NCBI GenBank assembly: GCA_002280515.1 | Contig: NCEA01000007.1 | Span: 34,250 to 98,249, forward strand | Reading direction: 5' to 3' | Source: Rhodobacterales bacterium 32-67-9 | GTDB taxonomy: Bacteria > Pseudomonadota > Alphaproteobacteria > Rhodobacterales > Rhodobacteraceae | Length of the DNA: 64,000 bases | Part shown: positions 1 through 8,354 of the stretch, one piece after another | How positions within the stretch are numbered: the first letter of the stretch is position 1 | Layout: each line of letters opens with the position of its first letter | Position numbers and translations under genes: made by a program | Notes under the pieces: model-generated | What the model saw: only the letters and a program-made list of their open reading frames with translations | Told to the model about the DNA's origin: nothing | Databases searched by the model: none

Positions 1-726
1 GTGAAGATCGCCGAGAATGGCGAGGTCTTCTACCGTTCACCGGGCACCTTCGTCGAATACTACAAGAACCCCGAATCCACCGCCTCGACCAAGGACGCCG
101 AGGGCTGGGTGGCGACCGGCGACGCCGGCTTCTTCGAGGAAGGCACCGGGCACCTCAGGATCATCGACCGGGCGAAGGATGTCGGCAAGATGGCCGACGG
201 GCACCTCTTCGCGCCGAAATACGTCGAGAACAAGCTGAAGTTCTACCCCAACATCCTCGAAGCCGTGGTGTTCGGTGCGAACCGCTCCATGTGCACCGCC
301 TTCATCAACATCGACCTCACCGCCGTCGGCAACTGGGCCGAGCGCAACAACATCGCCTATGCGAGCTATCAGGAGCTGAGCCAACACCCGCAGGTGCTTG
401 AAACCGTCGCTTCCCATGTCGAGGAGGTGAACCGCTCGGTCGCCGCAGACCCGATGCTGGCCGGCTGCCAGATCCACCGCTTCCTGATCCTGCACAAGGA
501 ACTCGATGCCGACGACGGAGAGCTGACCCGCACCCGCAAGGTCCGCCGCAAGATCATCGAGGAGAAGTTCGCTGACCTGATCGACGCGCTCTACGGCGGC
601 AAGGACAGCATCTACACCGAGACCGAGGTCACCTACGAGGACGGCCGCAAGGGCAAGATCAAGGCGACGCTGACCATCCGCGACGCGAAGGTCGGACGTG
701 GGACGGAAAGGATGGCGGCGGAATGA
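1..726 (+). CDS. AMP-dependent acyl-CoA synthetase (FadD/COG1022-like), C-terminal part, 5' truncated by window
   Basis: The reading frame is open from the first base, so the gene starts upstream; 241 C-terminal residues are visible. They carry the end of the adenylate-forming core: a GWVATGD-type motif (residues ~35-41), the hinge-like LRIIDRAKD (~52-60) and the C-terminal lid that follows. This is the pattern of long-chain-type AMP-forming CoA ligases, which activate a carboxylate as acyl-AMP and then transfer it to CoA. The stop overlaps the next start (ATGA at 723-726), so it is the first visible gene of the transporter operon. The acid substrate cannot be read from the sequence; a fatty or aromatic acid imported by the adjacent ABC transporter is the inference. 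Confidence 0.88.
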   Translation: MKIAENGEVFYRSPGTFVEYYKNPESTASTKDAEGWVATGDAGFFEEGTGHLRIIDRAKDVGKMADGHLFAPKYVENKLKFYPNILEAVVFGANRSMCTAFINIDLTAVGNWAERNNIAYASYQELSQHPQVLETVASHVEEVNRSVAADPMLAGCQIHRFLILHKELDADDGELTRTRKVRRKIIEEKFADLIDALYGGKDSIYTETEVTYEDGRKGKIKATLTIRDAKVGRGTERMAAE

Positions 727-1019
727 CACCCTTTGAAAAAGCCAATATAAAACAAATAGCCGTCGTCGCTCTTCTACTTGCCGCTGCGATAGCGTTTCTA
801 CCATTCTCCGCCCAACTCTATGTAGTTCCAATCTGCTTTTCATGGGGCGGCGCCATCGTGCTTTGGATGGTTCTGAGTGACCGCAACGGGCGTCCGAAAT
901 CGCAAGAAGTGCCAACGTTCGGCGAGTTTCTGCTGCCCGTCTTTGCAGGGCATTTGGCGGCACTTGTCCTATTCACCGCGGCTGGAGTTGGGGCGTTAGC
1001 CAAGCAGGTGTGGGAATGA
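723..1019 (+). CDS. small hypothetical membrane protein in ABC transporter operon
   Basis: A 98-residue ORF coupled by ATGA overlaps to both neighbours (723-726 and 1016-1019). It shows about three hydrophobic stretches (residues ~11-29, ~31-50 and ~68-92), so it is probably an inner membrane protein. No family is recognised. The DNA is clearly poorer in GC and uses rarer codons (ATA, AAA, TTT, CTA) than the flanking genes, suggesting a recent or weakly constrained insertion. The tight overlaps on both sides argue that it is translated. Confidence 0.6.
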   Translation: MTPFEKANIKQIAVVALLLAAAIAFLPFSAQLYVVPICFSWGGAIVLWMVLSDRNGRPKSQEVPTFGEFLLPVFAGHLAALVLFTAAGVGALAKQVWE

Positions 1020-1837
1020 ACGTTGTGAACACGGACGGCTACACCACCGCCGACGGCCGCAAGATCGGCGGCGTCCTGATGGAGATGAAGAACATCACGC
1101 TGCGCTTTGGCGGGGTGAAGGCGATCACCGACATCTCCTTCGACATCCGCGACGGCGAGATCCGCGCGATCATCGGGCCGAACGGCGCCGGCAAGTCCTC
1201 CATGCTCAACGTGATCTCGGGCTTCTACGTGCCGCAGGAAGGCGAGGTCTGGTTCAAAGGCTACAAGCGCGGGCCGATGAAGCCCTATCAGGTCGCCCGT
1301 CTCGGCATCGCCCGGACCTTCCAGAACATCGCCCTCTTCGACGGGATGAGTGTCTTGGACAACATCATGACCGGGCGGCTCACGATGATGAAGTCCGGGA
1401 TCCTCGGCCAGGCGATCTGGTGGGGCGGCGCGCAGCGCGAAGAGACCGAGCATCGGGAAAAGGTCGAGAAGATCATCGACTTCCTCGAAATCCAGGCGAT
1501 CCGCAAGACGCCGGTCGGGCGTCTGCCTTACGGCCTCAAGAAGCGGGTGGAGCTTGCCCGCGCGCTGGCCGCCGAACCGAAACTTCTCCTTCTCGACGAA
1601 CCGATGGCCGGCATGAACGTCGAGGAGAAGGAGGACATGTCCCGCTTCATCCTCGACGTGAACGACGAGTTCGGCACCACGATCGCGCTCATTGAACATG
1701 ACATGGGCGTGGTCATGGACCTCTCCGACCGGGTCGTGGTGATGGACTACGGCAAGAAGATCGGCGACGGCACGCCCGACGAGGTCAGGAACAACCAGGA
1801 TGTCATCGACGCCTATCTGGGGGTCGCACATGACTGA
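1016..1837 (+). CDS. livG: branched-chain amino acid-type ABC transporter ATP-binding protein (LivG-like)
   Basis: ATPase subunit of a Liv/HAAT-type importer, acting as cytoplasmic dimer partner of the LivF-like protein. Walker A is GPNGAGKSS (residues ~55-63) and Walker B is the LLLLDEP segment followed by the LivG-typical AGMNVEE. The C-terminal BCA_ABC tail region (DEVRNNQDVIDAYLG) is present. The start chosen is the ATG at 1016, which overlaps the upstream stop; an in-frame GTG lies two codons earlier at 1010. About 273 residues, a little longer than usual because of an N-terminal extension of about 25 residues. The substrate is not certain to be an amino acid because ligase genes flank the operon. 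Confidence 0.93.
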   Translation: MNVVNTDGYTTADGRKIGGVLMEMKNITLRFGGVKAITDISFDIRDGEIRAIIGPNGAGKSSMLNVISGFYVPQEGEVWFKGYKRGPMKPYQVARLGIARTFQNIALFDGMSVLDNIMTGRLTMMKSGILGQAIWWGGAQREETEHREKVEKIIDFLEIQAIRKTPVGRLPYGLKKRVELARALAAEPKLLLLDEPMAGMNVEEKEDMSRFILDVNDEFGTTIALIEHDMGVVMDLSDRVVVMDYGKKIGDGTPDEVRNNQDVIDAYLGVAHD

Positions 1838-1902
1838 GTTCATCCGCCCCATGCCGGTCCCACGCCCTTCCCGACAGCGCCCCCGGATCATGGAGACCCG
1901 CC

Positions 1903-2889
1903 ATGCCTGACCAGCTTCTCTTCGCGATGGAGGTCACGCTGAACGGCCTCATGGCGGGCGTGATGTATTCGCTCGTGGCCCTGGGCTTCGTGCTGATCTT
2001 CAAGGCATCCGGCATCTTCAACTATGCCCAGGGCGTGCTCGCGCTCTTCGCCGCGCTGACGCTTGTCGGGTTCCAGGACGGGCAGATCCCCTTCGCCCAT
2101 CTGATCAACACGGTCTTCGGGACGGACCTGCACAATTTCGGCTGGCAGCTTCCGGCCATCGTCGCCATCGCGCTCGCGGCCGCGGTCATGGTCCTTCTCG
2201 CCATCATCATCGAGCGCTACGTGCTGAAGCACCTCGTGAACCAGCCGCCGATCATCCTCTTCATGGCGACGATCGGCATGGCCTATTTCCTCGAAGGTCT
2301 TGGCGACATCATGTGGGGGGCGGACATCAAGAAGCTCGATGTCGGCCTGCCGCAGGGGATTTCCGAGACGATCGAGAGCGTGACCGACGCGGCCTTCGGA
2401 TACGGCTTCTTCATCGACAACCTCGACATCGTGGCGACGGTGGTGGCGGCGCTGCTGGTCCTGTCGCTGACGCTCTTCTCGCAATACACCAAATACGGCC
2501 GCGCGCTGCGCGCGGTGGCCGACGACCATCAGGCGGCGCTTTCGGTCGGCATCTCGCTCCGCTTCATCTGGGTGCTGGTCTGGTCCATCGCCGGCATCGT
2601 GGCGCTGGTCGCCGGGATCATGTGGGGCACGAAGTCGGGGGTGCAGTTCTCGCTCTCGCTGATCGCGCTCAAGGCGCTGCCGGTCCTCATGCTCGGCGGC
2701 TTCACCTCGATCCCCGGCGCCATCGTCGGTGGGCTGATCATCGGGGTCGGCGAGAAGCTTTTCGAGTTCACGGTCGGCCCGATGATCGGCGGTGCCACCG
2801 AAAACTGGTTTGCTTACGTTCTGGCGCTTCTCTTCCTCGTGTTCCGGCCGCAAGGTCTCTTCGGCGAAAAGATCATCGAGAGGGTATGA
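1903..2889 (+). CDS. livH: branched-chain amino acid-type ABC transporter permease (LivH-like)
   Basis: Integral membrane permease of 328 residues with about eight hydrophobic segments. The N-terminal motif (LNGLMAGVMYSLVALGF, residues ~10-26) and the GIFNYAQG segment are typical of LivH. It pairs with LivM at 3768 to form the translocation pore. It starts 65 bases after livG with no separate promoter seen, and its stop overlaps the next ATG (2886-2889). Together with LivG, LivM, the binding protein and LivF it completes a full importer. Confidence 0.93.
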   Translation: MPDQLLFAMEVTLNGLMAGVMYSLVALGFVLIFKASGIFNYAQGVLALFAALTLVGFQDGQIPFAHLINTVFGTDLHNFGWQLPAIVAIALAAAVMVLLAIIIERYVLKHLVNQPPIILFMATIGMAYFLEGLGDIMWGADIKKLDVGLPQGISETIESVTDAAFGYGFFIDNLDIVATVVAALLVLSLTLFSQYTKYGRALRAVADDHQAALSVGISLRFIWVLVWSIAGIVALVAGIMWGTKSGVQFSLSLIALKALPVLMLGGFTSIPGAIVGGLIIGVGEKLFEFTVGPMIGGATENWFAYVLALLFLVFRPQGLFGEKIIERV

Positions 2890-3140
2890 ACATGCAAAAA
2901 CTGATCGCCATCCTCAACGTAGTCGCCTGGGCCGGCTTCTGGGCCTTCGGCTACATTGCCCTGACCAGCGACACGGCAAGCGCGAGCCTGACCGTCGCCG
3001 CCCTCCTCGCCGCCCTCGGTGCAGGGATCGGCATCGTCGCCTGGCTGTGGCTCGTGCGCCATTCCGAGGCGACGGGCTATGCCAAGCGCGCCCGGCAGGT
3101 CCCGCGCGAGCATCACCGCGAGCCGGAGGGGCAGGCATGA
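2886..3140 (+). CDS. small membrane protein, function unknown
   Basis: 84-residue ORF starting in an ATGA overlap with livH and ending in an ATGA overlap with the next gene. It contains two hydrophobic segments (residues ~5-26 and ~36-57) and a basic, charged C-terminal tail (EATGYAKRARQVPREHHREP), i.e. a small two-span inner membrane protein with a cytoplasmic tail. No family is recognised. Its position between the two permease genes suggests a transporter accessory role, which is inference only. Confidence 0.65.
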   Translation: MNMQKLIAILNVVAWAGFWAFGYIALTSDTASASLTVAALLAALGAGIGIVAWLWLVRHSEATGYAKRARQVPREHHREPEGQA

Positions 3141-3511
3141 GCCACCGTTCCCGCATCGGCGTCCTCTGCATCGACTGCAAGACCGACGACCTGACCGAGG
3201 CGACGGCCTTCTGGTCCGCCATGCTCGGCATGAAGGGCGAGATCGACGAGAGGGGCAAGTACGCCGCCTTCGACGACCATGCGGGCTTTCCGCGCGTCCT
3301 GTTGCAGGCCGTCGACCATGAGCCGCGCGTTCATCTCGATATCGAGACCGACGACCGCGACGCGGAATGCGAACGGCTGAAGAGGCTTGGCGCCACGGAA
3401 ATCGCGCGGGTCAAGACATGGATCGTGATGGAAGCGCCGACCGGGCACCGCTTCTGTCTGGTGCGGCCACAGGGCGACGACTTTCCGGGCGATGCGAAGG
3501 AGTTCGGGTGA
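3137..3511 (+). CDS. VOC (glyoxalase-like) family protein
   Basis: 124 residues with the vicinal-oxygen-chelate layout: an N-terminal beta-strand, the helix of the DLTEATAFWSAMLGM segment (~18-32), then a second half with VHLDIETDD and a final EAPTGHRFCLVRP strand. Family members bind a metal or act on small molecules and antibiotics; the substrate is not predictable here. It is translationally coupled on both sides (ATGA at 3137-3140, TGATG at 3509-3513), an unusual position for a VOC gene inside a Liv operon. Confidence 0.8.
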   Translation: MSHRSRIGVLCIDCKTDDLTEATAFWSAMLGMKGEIDERGKYAAFDDHAGFPRVLLQAVDHEPRVHLDIETDDRDAECERLKRLGATEIARVKTWIVMEAPTGHRFCLVRPQGDDFPGDAKEFG

Positions 3512-3768
3512 TGGGGGCGCTTCTTCCGCTGTTCCGCATCCTTCCACCTTTGCTCGTGTTCTATGGGACTTTGCTGACCTTCGCCAATATCGTCGCGCTT
3601 CGAAATACGGCAAGCATCGGTGGCGGGATAGATGCGTCCATACTTACCGAACTTCGCATCACCTACCTCACCGGGCTCGTCCAAACATTTGACGGCATGT
3701 TCTACTATTTCGCGCTCGCGGCGCTCGTGACTGCTGCCAACCGCTATCTCGAAAAGGAGTTCGGCTGA
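3511..3768 (+). CDS. small membrane protein, function unknown
   Basis: 85-residue ORF joined by TGATG overlaps to the VOC gene and to livM. Hydrophobic segments lie at residues ~4-26 and ~58-76, with a polar middle. No family is recognised. Base composition is somewhat lower in GC than the neighbours. It is the fourth small gene interleaved in this operon. Confidence 0.6.
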   Translation: MGALLPLFRILPPLLVFYGTLLTFANIVALRNTASIGGGIDASILTELRITYLTGLVQTFDGMFYYFALAALVTAANRYLEKEFG

Positions 3769-4844
3769 TGTTCTACCGCGAGGCAGGCGACTTCAAGACG
3801 AGCTACGCCGCAGACAGCCAGACCTTCCCGATCAAGTTCGACCGCTGGCGCTACTATGCCGTGCTGGCGGTGGCCTTCGGGGTCGTGCCGTTCCTGATCA
3901 ACGATTACTGGGCGAACGCGGTCTTCGTGCCGTTCCTGATCTATTCGATCGCGGCGATCGGGCTCAATATCCTGACCGGCTATTGCGGGCAGGTCTCGCT
4001 CGGCACCGGCGGGTTCATGGCGGTCGGCGCCTATGCCGTCTACAAGCTGATGACCGCCTTCCCGGACGTGCCGATCCTGATCCATGTGCTTCTCGCGGGG
4101 GGGATCACCGCCGGGGTGGGCGTGCTCTTCGGCCTGCCCAGCCTCAGGATCAAAGGCTTCTACCTCGCTGTCGCCACGCTCGCCGCGCAGTTCTTCCTCG
4201 TCTGGCTCTTCAACAAGGTGCCGTGGTTCTACAACTACTCCGCCTCGGGCCAGATCTCGGCGCCCGAACGCACGGTGCTTGGCCATGCGGTCACGGGGGC
4301 ACAAACGACCGCCTCGGCGAAGTATCTCTTCTGCCTCGTCATCCTCTTCGGCCTCGCCTGGCTCGCGCGGAACCTCACGCGGGGCACCGTCGGGCGCAAG
4401 TGGATGGCGATCCGCGACATGGATATCGCGGCCGAGATCATCGGGGTGAACCCGCTGACGACCAAGCTCAGCGCCTTCGCGATCTCGTCCTTCTATATCG
4501 GCGTTGCCGGGGCGCTCTTCTTCTCGGTCTATCTCGGCGCGGTCGAGGTGGGCGAGGCGTTCGGCATCCAGAAATCGTTCCTCATCCTCTTCATGGTGAT
4601 CATCGGCGGGCTCGGCTCGATCTTCGGCTCCTTCGCCGGCGCGGCCTTCCTCGTCCTCCTGCCGGTCTTCCTGAAGAACGTCCTTGTCGGCCAGTTCGGC
4701 TGGGCGACCGACCTTGCCGCGCATATCGAGCTGATGATCGTCGGCGCGCTGATCGTGATCTTCCTCATCGCGGAGCCGCACGGCATCGCGCAGCTCTGGA
4801 AGCTCGCGAAGGAAAAACTCCGGCTTTGGCCCTTCCCGCACTGA
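3768..4844 (+). CDS. livM: branched-chain amino acid-type ABC transporter permease (LivM-like)
   Basis: 358-residue polytopic membrane protein with the LivM signature region GLNILTGYCGQVSLGTGGFM (residues ~65-84), a LPSLRIKGFYLAVATLA loop and a C-terminal IIGGLGSIFGSFAGAAF segment typical of the family. It forms the channel with LivH. An N-terminal hydrophilic extension of ~25 residues precedes the first membrane span. The start overlaps the previous stop (TGATG). It is followed after 68 bases by the binding-protein gene. Confidence 0.93.
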   Translation: MFYREAGDFKTSYAADSQTFPIKFDRWRYYAVLAVAFGVVPFLINDYWANAVFVPFLIYSIAAIGLNILTGYCGQVSLGTGGFMAVGAYAVYKLMTAFPDVPILIHVLLAGGITAGVGVLFGLPSLRIKGFYLAVATLAAQFFLVWLFNKVPWFYNYSASGQISAPERTVLGHAVTGAQTTASAKYLFCLVILFGLAWLARNLTRGTVGRKWMAIRDMDIAAEIIGVNPLTTKLSAFAISSFYIGVAGALFFSVYLGAVEVGEAFGIQKSFLILFMVIIGGLGSIFGSFAGAAFLVLLPVFLKNVLVGQFGWATDLAAHIELMIVGALIVIFLIAEPHGIAQLWKLAKEKLRLWPFPH

Positions 4845-4912
4845 GGGGCCGCCCAACCACAAGATCGGCGGAAGCCGGCGCAGCTTACCGAAACCCTTGG
4901 GAGGAGACCCAG

Positions 4913-6193
4913 ATGAAGAAGACCCTGACTGCACTGGCCCTGGCGATGGCGGTCGCGACGCCGGCCCTGGCCGAGCTGGTGGTGCCGAACCTCAGCTACC
5001 GCACCGGCCCCTATGCGCCGGGCGGCATTCCCTATGCCGACGGCTTCAACGACTACTTCACGCTTCTCAACGAACGCGACGGCGGCATTGGCGGCGAAAA
5101 GGTCGCGACCCCGGAATGCGAGACAGCCTACAACACCGAAAAGGGCGTCGAGTGCTACGAGGCCACCAAGGGCTCCGGCGCGCTCGTCTACAACCCGCTC
5201 TCGACCGGCATCACCTACCAGCTGATCCCGAAAGTGGGCGCCGACCACATCCCGCTCTACACGCCGGGCTATGGCCGGACCTCGGCCGCGAACGGCAAGA
5301 TCTTCGAATGGGTCTTCAACTATCCGGCGAACTACTGGGACGGCGCCTCGGTGGCGATCAAGTATCTTCTGGACGAGAACGGCGGCGACCTCGCCGGCAA
5401 GAAGATCGCGCTCGTCTACCACAACTCCGCCTACGGAAAGGAGCCGATCCGCACGCTTCAGGAGCTGTCGAAGAAGCACGGCTTCGAACTGGTCGAGATC
5501 CCCGTGGATCACCCCGGCCAGGAGCAGAAGAGCCAGTGGTTGCAGATCCGTCGCGACAAGCCCGACTACGTTCTGATGTGGGGTTGGGGCGTGATGAACG
5601 CGGTCGCCATTCAAGAAGCCGCGAACATCAAGTTCCCGATGGAGAACTTCATCGGCATCTGGTGGTCGGGCTCCGAGAACGACGTGCTGCCGGCCGGTGA
5701 CGGCGCCAACGGCTACAAGTCGCTTGCCATGCACGGCACCGGGATGGACTACCCGGTCTATGCCGACCTGAAGCAATACGTCTATGACGCGGGCAAGGCT
5801 TCGGGCGCCGGTGATCAGGTCGGCTCGGTGCTCTATTCGCGCGGCATGTACGCGGCTCTCGTCATCTCCGAGGCGATCCGCAAGGCGCAGGACCTGGCCG
5901 GCACCCCGGCGGTGAACGCGGCGCAGGTGCGCGACGGGTTCGAGGCGCTGGAAATCACCGAGGCGCGGATGGCCGAACTGGGCCTGCCGAACTTCGGCCA
6001 GCCGTTCGCGGCCTCCTGCGCCGATCACGGCGGCCCCGGGGCGGCACTCTTGCAGCAGTGGGACGCGACCGCGAAGAAATGGAGCCTGATCACCGGTTTC
6101 ATCGCGCCGGACGACGAGGTTCTGACCCCGCTGGTGATGGAAGATTCGGCCGCCTTCGCCGCCGAGAACAACATCGCCGAGCGCTGCAACTGA
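4913..6193 (+). CDS. ABC transporter periplasmic substrate-binding protein (Peripla_BP_6, LivK-type)
   Basis: 426-residue secreted binding protein. Residues 1-20 form a Sec signal peptide ending in ALA (cleavage before ELVV). The mature protein has the type I periplasmic-binding fold expected of Liv-type receptors, including a GYGRTSAANG segment and an IPVDHPGQEQKSQWLQIR segment. It delivers the ligand to LivH/LivM. The start is the ATG at 4913, with a strong GGGAGGAGA ribosome-binding site. Tandem hairpins follow the stop, which probably stabilise the 3' end of its mRNA. The ligand is unknown; flanking CoA ligases favour a carboxylic acid. Confidence 0.92.
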   Translation: MKKTLTALALAMAVATPALAELVVPNLSYRTGPYAPGGIPYADGFNDYFTLLNERDGGIGGEKVATPECETAYNTEKGVECYEATKGSGALVYNPLSTGITYQLIPKVGADHIPLYTPGYGRTSAANGKIFEWVFNYPANYWDGASVAIKYLLDENGGDLAGKKIALVYHNSAYGKEPIRTLQELSKKHGFELVEIPVDHPGQEQKSQWLQIRRDKPDYVLMWGWGVMNAVAIQEAANIKFPMENFIGIWWSGSENDVLPAGDGANGYKSLAMHGTGMDYPVYADLKQYVYDAGKASGAGDQVGSVLYSRGMYAALVISEAIRKAQDLAGTPAVNAAQVRDGFEALEITEARMAELGLPNFGQPFAASCADHGGPGAALLQQWDATAKKWSLITGFIAPDDEVLTPLVMEDSAAFAAENNIAERCN

Positions 6194-6293
6194 CCCGCGT
6201 ATGCGGGCCATCCCGGACCTGATCCGGGATCTCTGACAGGGGGCACGGCCTTCGGGCCGGCCCCGGCAGGAGGCCCCGGATCAAGTCCGGGGC
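6194..6293. repeat. tandem inverted repeats (REP-like) between binding-protein gene and livF
   Basis: Four adjacent hairpins occupy the gap: CCCGC/GCGGG (6194-6207, 4-base loop), ATCCCGGA/TCCGGGAT (6210-6230, 5-base loop), GGCC-TTCG-GGCC (6247-6258) and GCCCCGGA/TCCGGGGC (6273-6293, 5-base loop). The second and last share the TCCGGG core with GATC-type loops and resemble the intergenic palindromic elements scattered in many alphaproteobacteria. None is followed by a T-run, so mRNA stabilisation of the upstream message or partial attenuation is more likely than full termination. Confidence 0.75.
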
Positions 6294-6322
6294 GTGTGGG
6301 AAGGGATGGAAAGGGCAAGCCC

Positions 6323-7141
6323 ATGCTCGACGCCGCAAAGACCGAGACCCTGCTTGAGGTCAACAATATCGAGGTGATCTACAACCACGTGATCCTCGTC
6401 CTGAAAGGCGTGAGCCTCCATGTCCCGAAAGGCGGCATCACCGCACTTCTGGGCGGCAACGGTGCGGGCAAGACGACGACCCTGAAGGCGATCTCGAACC
6501 TGCTGCACTCGGAACGCGGCGAGGTCACCAAGGGCTCGATCCATTACCGCGGCGAACGGGTGCAGGATCTCGATCCCGCCGCGCTGGTGAAGATGGGCGT
6601 CATCCAGGTGATGGAGGGACGCCACTGCTTCGAGCATCTGACGGTGGAGGAGAACCTTCTGACCGGCGCCTATACCCGGGCCGACACCGGCCAGATCGGC
6701 GCCGACCTTGACATGGTCTACACCTATTTCCCGCGCCTCAAGGAACGTCGGAAAAGCCAGGCGGGCTATACCTCGGGCGGCGAGCAGCAGATGGTCGCGA
6801 TCGGCCGCGCCTTGATGTCGAAGCCGGAGACGATCCTGCTCGACGAGCCTTCGATGGGCCTTGCGCCGCAGCTTGTCGAACAGATCTTCGAGATCGTGAA
6901 GGCGGTGAACGAGAAGGAGGGCGTGACCTTCCTTCTGGCCGAGCAGAACACCAACGTGGCGCTGCGTTATGCCCATTACGGCTACATCCTGGAAAGCGGG
7001 CGCGTCGTGATGGACGGGCCGGCGAAGGACCTGCGCGAAAATCCGGACGTCAAGGAATTCTACCTCGGCATGTCGGACGAGGGGCGCAAGTCGTTCCGCG
7101 ATGTCCGCTCCTACCGCCGCCGCAAGCGGTGGCTGGCGTGA
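6323..7141 (+). CDS. livF: branched-chain amino acid-type ABC transporter ATP-binding protein (LivF-like)
   Basis: 272-residue ATPase. Walker A is GGNGAGKTT (residues ~39-47), the ABC signature region is YTSGGEQQM and Walker B is ILLDEPSMGLAP, the last being typical of LivF. The start chosen is ATG 6323, which has an AAGGG-type site upstream; an in-frame GTG at 6296 lies inside the hairpin region. The C-terminus is longer than E. coli LivF by a basic tail (RSFRDVRSYRRRKRW). The stop overlaps the next start (TGATG, 7139-7143). Confidence 0.92.
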   Translation: MLDAAKTETLLEVNNIEVIYNHVILVLKGVSLHVPKGGITALLGGNGAGKTTTLKAISNLLHSERGEVTKGSIHYRGERVQDLDPAALVKMGVIQVMEGRHCFEHLTVEENLLTGAYTRADTGQIGADLDMVYTYFPRLKERRKSQAGYTSGGEQQMVAIGRALMSKPETILLDEPSMGLAPQLVEQIFEIVKAVNEKEGVTFLLAEQNTNVALRYAHYGYILESGRVVMDGPAKDLRENPDVKEFYLGMSDEGRKSFRDVRSYRRRKRWLA

Positions 7142-8325
7142 TGAAGGATTTGAAGGTGAGTTATTACGACGATCTCGAAACCCGCTCTGCCGATGAACGC
7201 GCGGCCGACCATCTGCGGGCGTTGAACGGCCAGCTGAAACGCAACGGCATGGCGCCGGTCGCGACACTCGCGGACCTCGCGCGCTTGCCGGTGCTGCGAA
7301 AATCCGACCTCTCCGCCCGGCAGAAGGCCAGGCCGCCATTTGGCGGGCTGCCGGTCGCGAACCTTGCCCATGTCTTCCAGTCGCCGGGTCCGATCTACGA
7401 GCCGGGCGGGGTCACGGACGACTGGTGGCGCATGGGCCGGTTCCTTCACGCCTGCGGCATCGGCAAGGGCGATGTCGTCCAGAACTGCTTTGGCTATCAC
7501 CTGACGCCCGCCGGCATGATTTTCGAGAACGGCGCCCGCGCCGTCGGGGCGGCGGTGCTGCCCGCTGGCACCGGCCAGACAGACCTTCAGGTCCGCGCCG
7601 CCGCCGACATCGGCACGACGGCCTATGCCGGGACGCCCGACTACCTCAAGATCATCCTCGACCGCGCCGAGGAGATGGGCGAGCGGCTGAAGATAACCCG
7701 CGCCGCCGTCGGCGGCGGCGCCCTCTTCCCGAGCTTGCGCCGCGAATATGCCGACCGTGGCATTGCCTGCCTGCAATGCTACGCCACCGCCGATCTGGGC
7801 AACATCGCCTATGAATCGCCCGCGATGGAGGGAATGATCGTCGACGAGGGCGTGATCGTCGAAATCGTCCGCCCCGGCACCGGCGATCCCGTGCCCGATG
7901 GCGAGGTGGGCGAAGTCGTGGTGACCACGCTCAATCCCGACTACCCGCTGATCCGCTTCGCCACCGGCGACCTTTCGGCGGTGATGGCCGGGCAAAGTCC
8001 CTGCGGGCGCACCAACATCCGGATCAAGGGCTGGATGGGCCGGGCCGACCAGACCGCGAAGATCAAGGGCATGTTCGTCCGCCCCGAACAGGTCGCCGAC
8101 TTCGTCGCCCGCCATGCCGAGGTGGCGCGTGCGCGGATTGTCGCCACTCGCGACGGCGAAATGGACGCGATGACGGTTATGGTGGAAACCGAGTCCGGCG
8201 ATCCTGCATTATATGAGAAGTCCGTGATGGATATTCTGAAACTGCGAGGTCGCATCCAGCTGGTTCCCACCGGATCGTTGCCGAACGACGGCAAGGTAAT
8301 CGAGGATCAGCGGCAGTACGAGTAG
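7141..8325 (+). CDS. phenylacetate-CoA ligase-like (PaaK family) AMP-forming ligase
   Basis: 394 residues resembling the shortened PaaK branch of adenylate-forming enzymes, which make aryl-CoA from an aryl acid, ATP and CoA. Visible landmarks are the VFQSPG stretch where the P-loop normally lies (~81-86), a CYATADLGNIAYE segment (~208-220), an FATGDLS motif (~275-281) and a GRADQTAKIKGMFV hinge (~300-313). The P-loop is divergent, without the usual SSGTTG sequence. The start is ATG 7141, overlapping the livF stop; an in-frame GTG exists at 7129. With the ligase at the operon's 5' end it supports an aromatic or other carboxylic acid as transported substrate. Confidence 0.85.
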   Translation: MKDLKVSYYDDLETRSADERAADHLRALNGQLKRNGMAPVATLADLARLPVLRKSDLSARQKARPPFGGLPVANLAHVFQSPGPIYEPGGVTDDWWRMGRFLHACGIGKGDVVQNCFGYHLTPAGMIFENGARAVGAAVLPAGTGQTDLQVRAAADIGTTAYAGTPDYLKIILDRAEEMGERLKITRAAVGGGALFPSLRREYADRGIACLQCYATADLGNIAYESPAMEGMIVDEGVIVEIVRPGTGDPVPDGEVGEVVVTTLNPDYPLIRFATGDLSAVMAGQSPCGRTNIRIKGWMGRADQTAKIKGMFVRPEQVADFVARHAEVARARIVATRDGEMDAMTVMVETESGDPALYEKSVMDILKLRGRIQLVPTGSLPNDGKVIEDQRQYE

Positions 8326-8354
8326 ATCTCGCCCCGATATGGGGACCATGACGC

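Noticed and set aside
818-1891. Long minus-strand ORF (357 codons) opposite livG
   Set aside because: Arg/Asp/His-rich translation without any family, antisense to a clear ABC ATPase; a GC-rich shadow frame.
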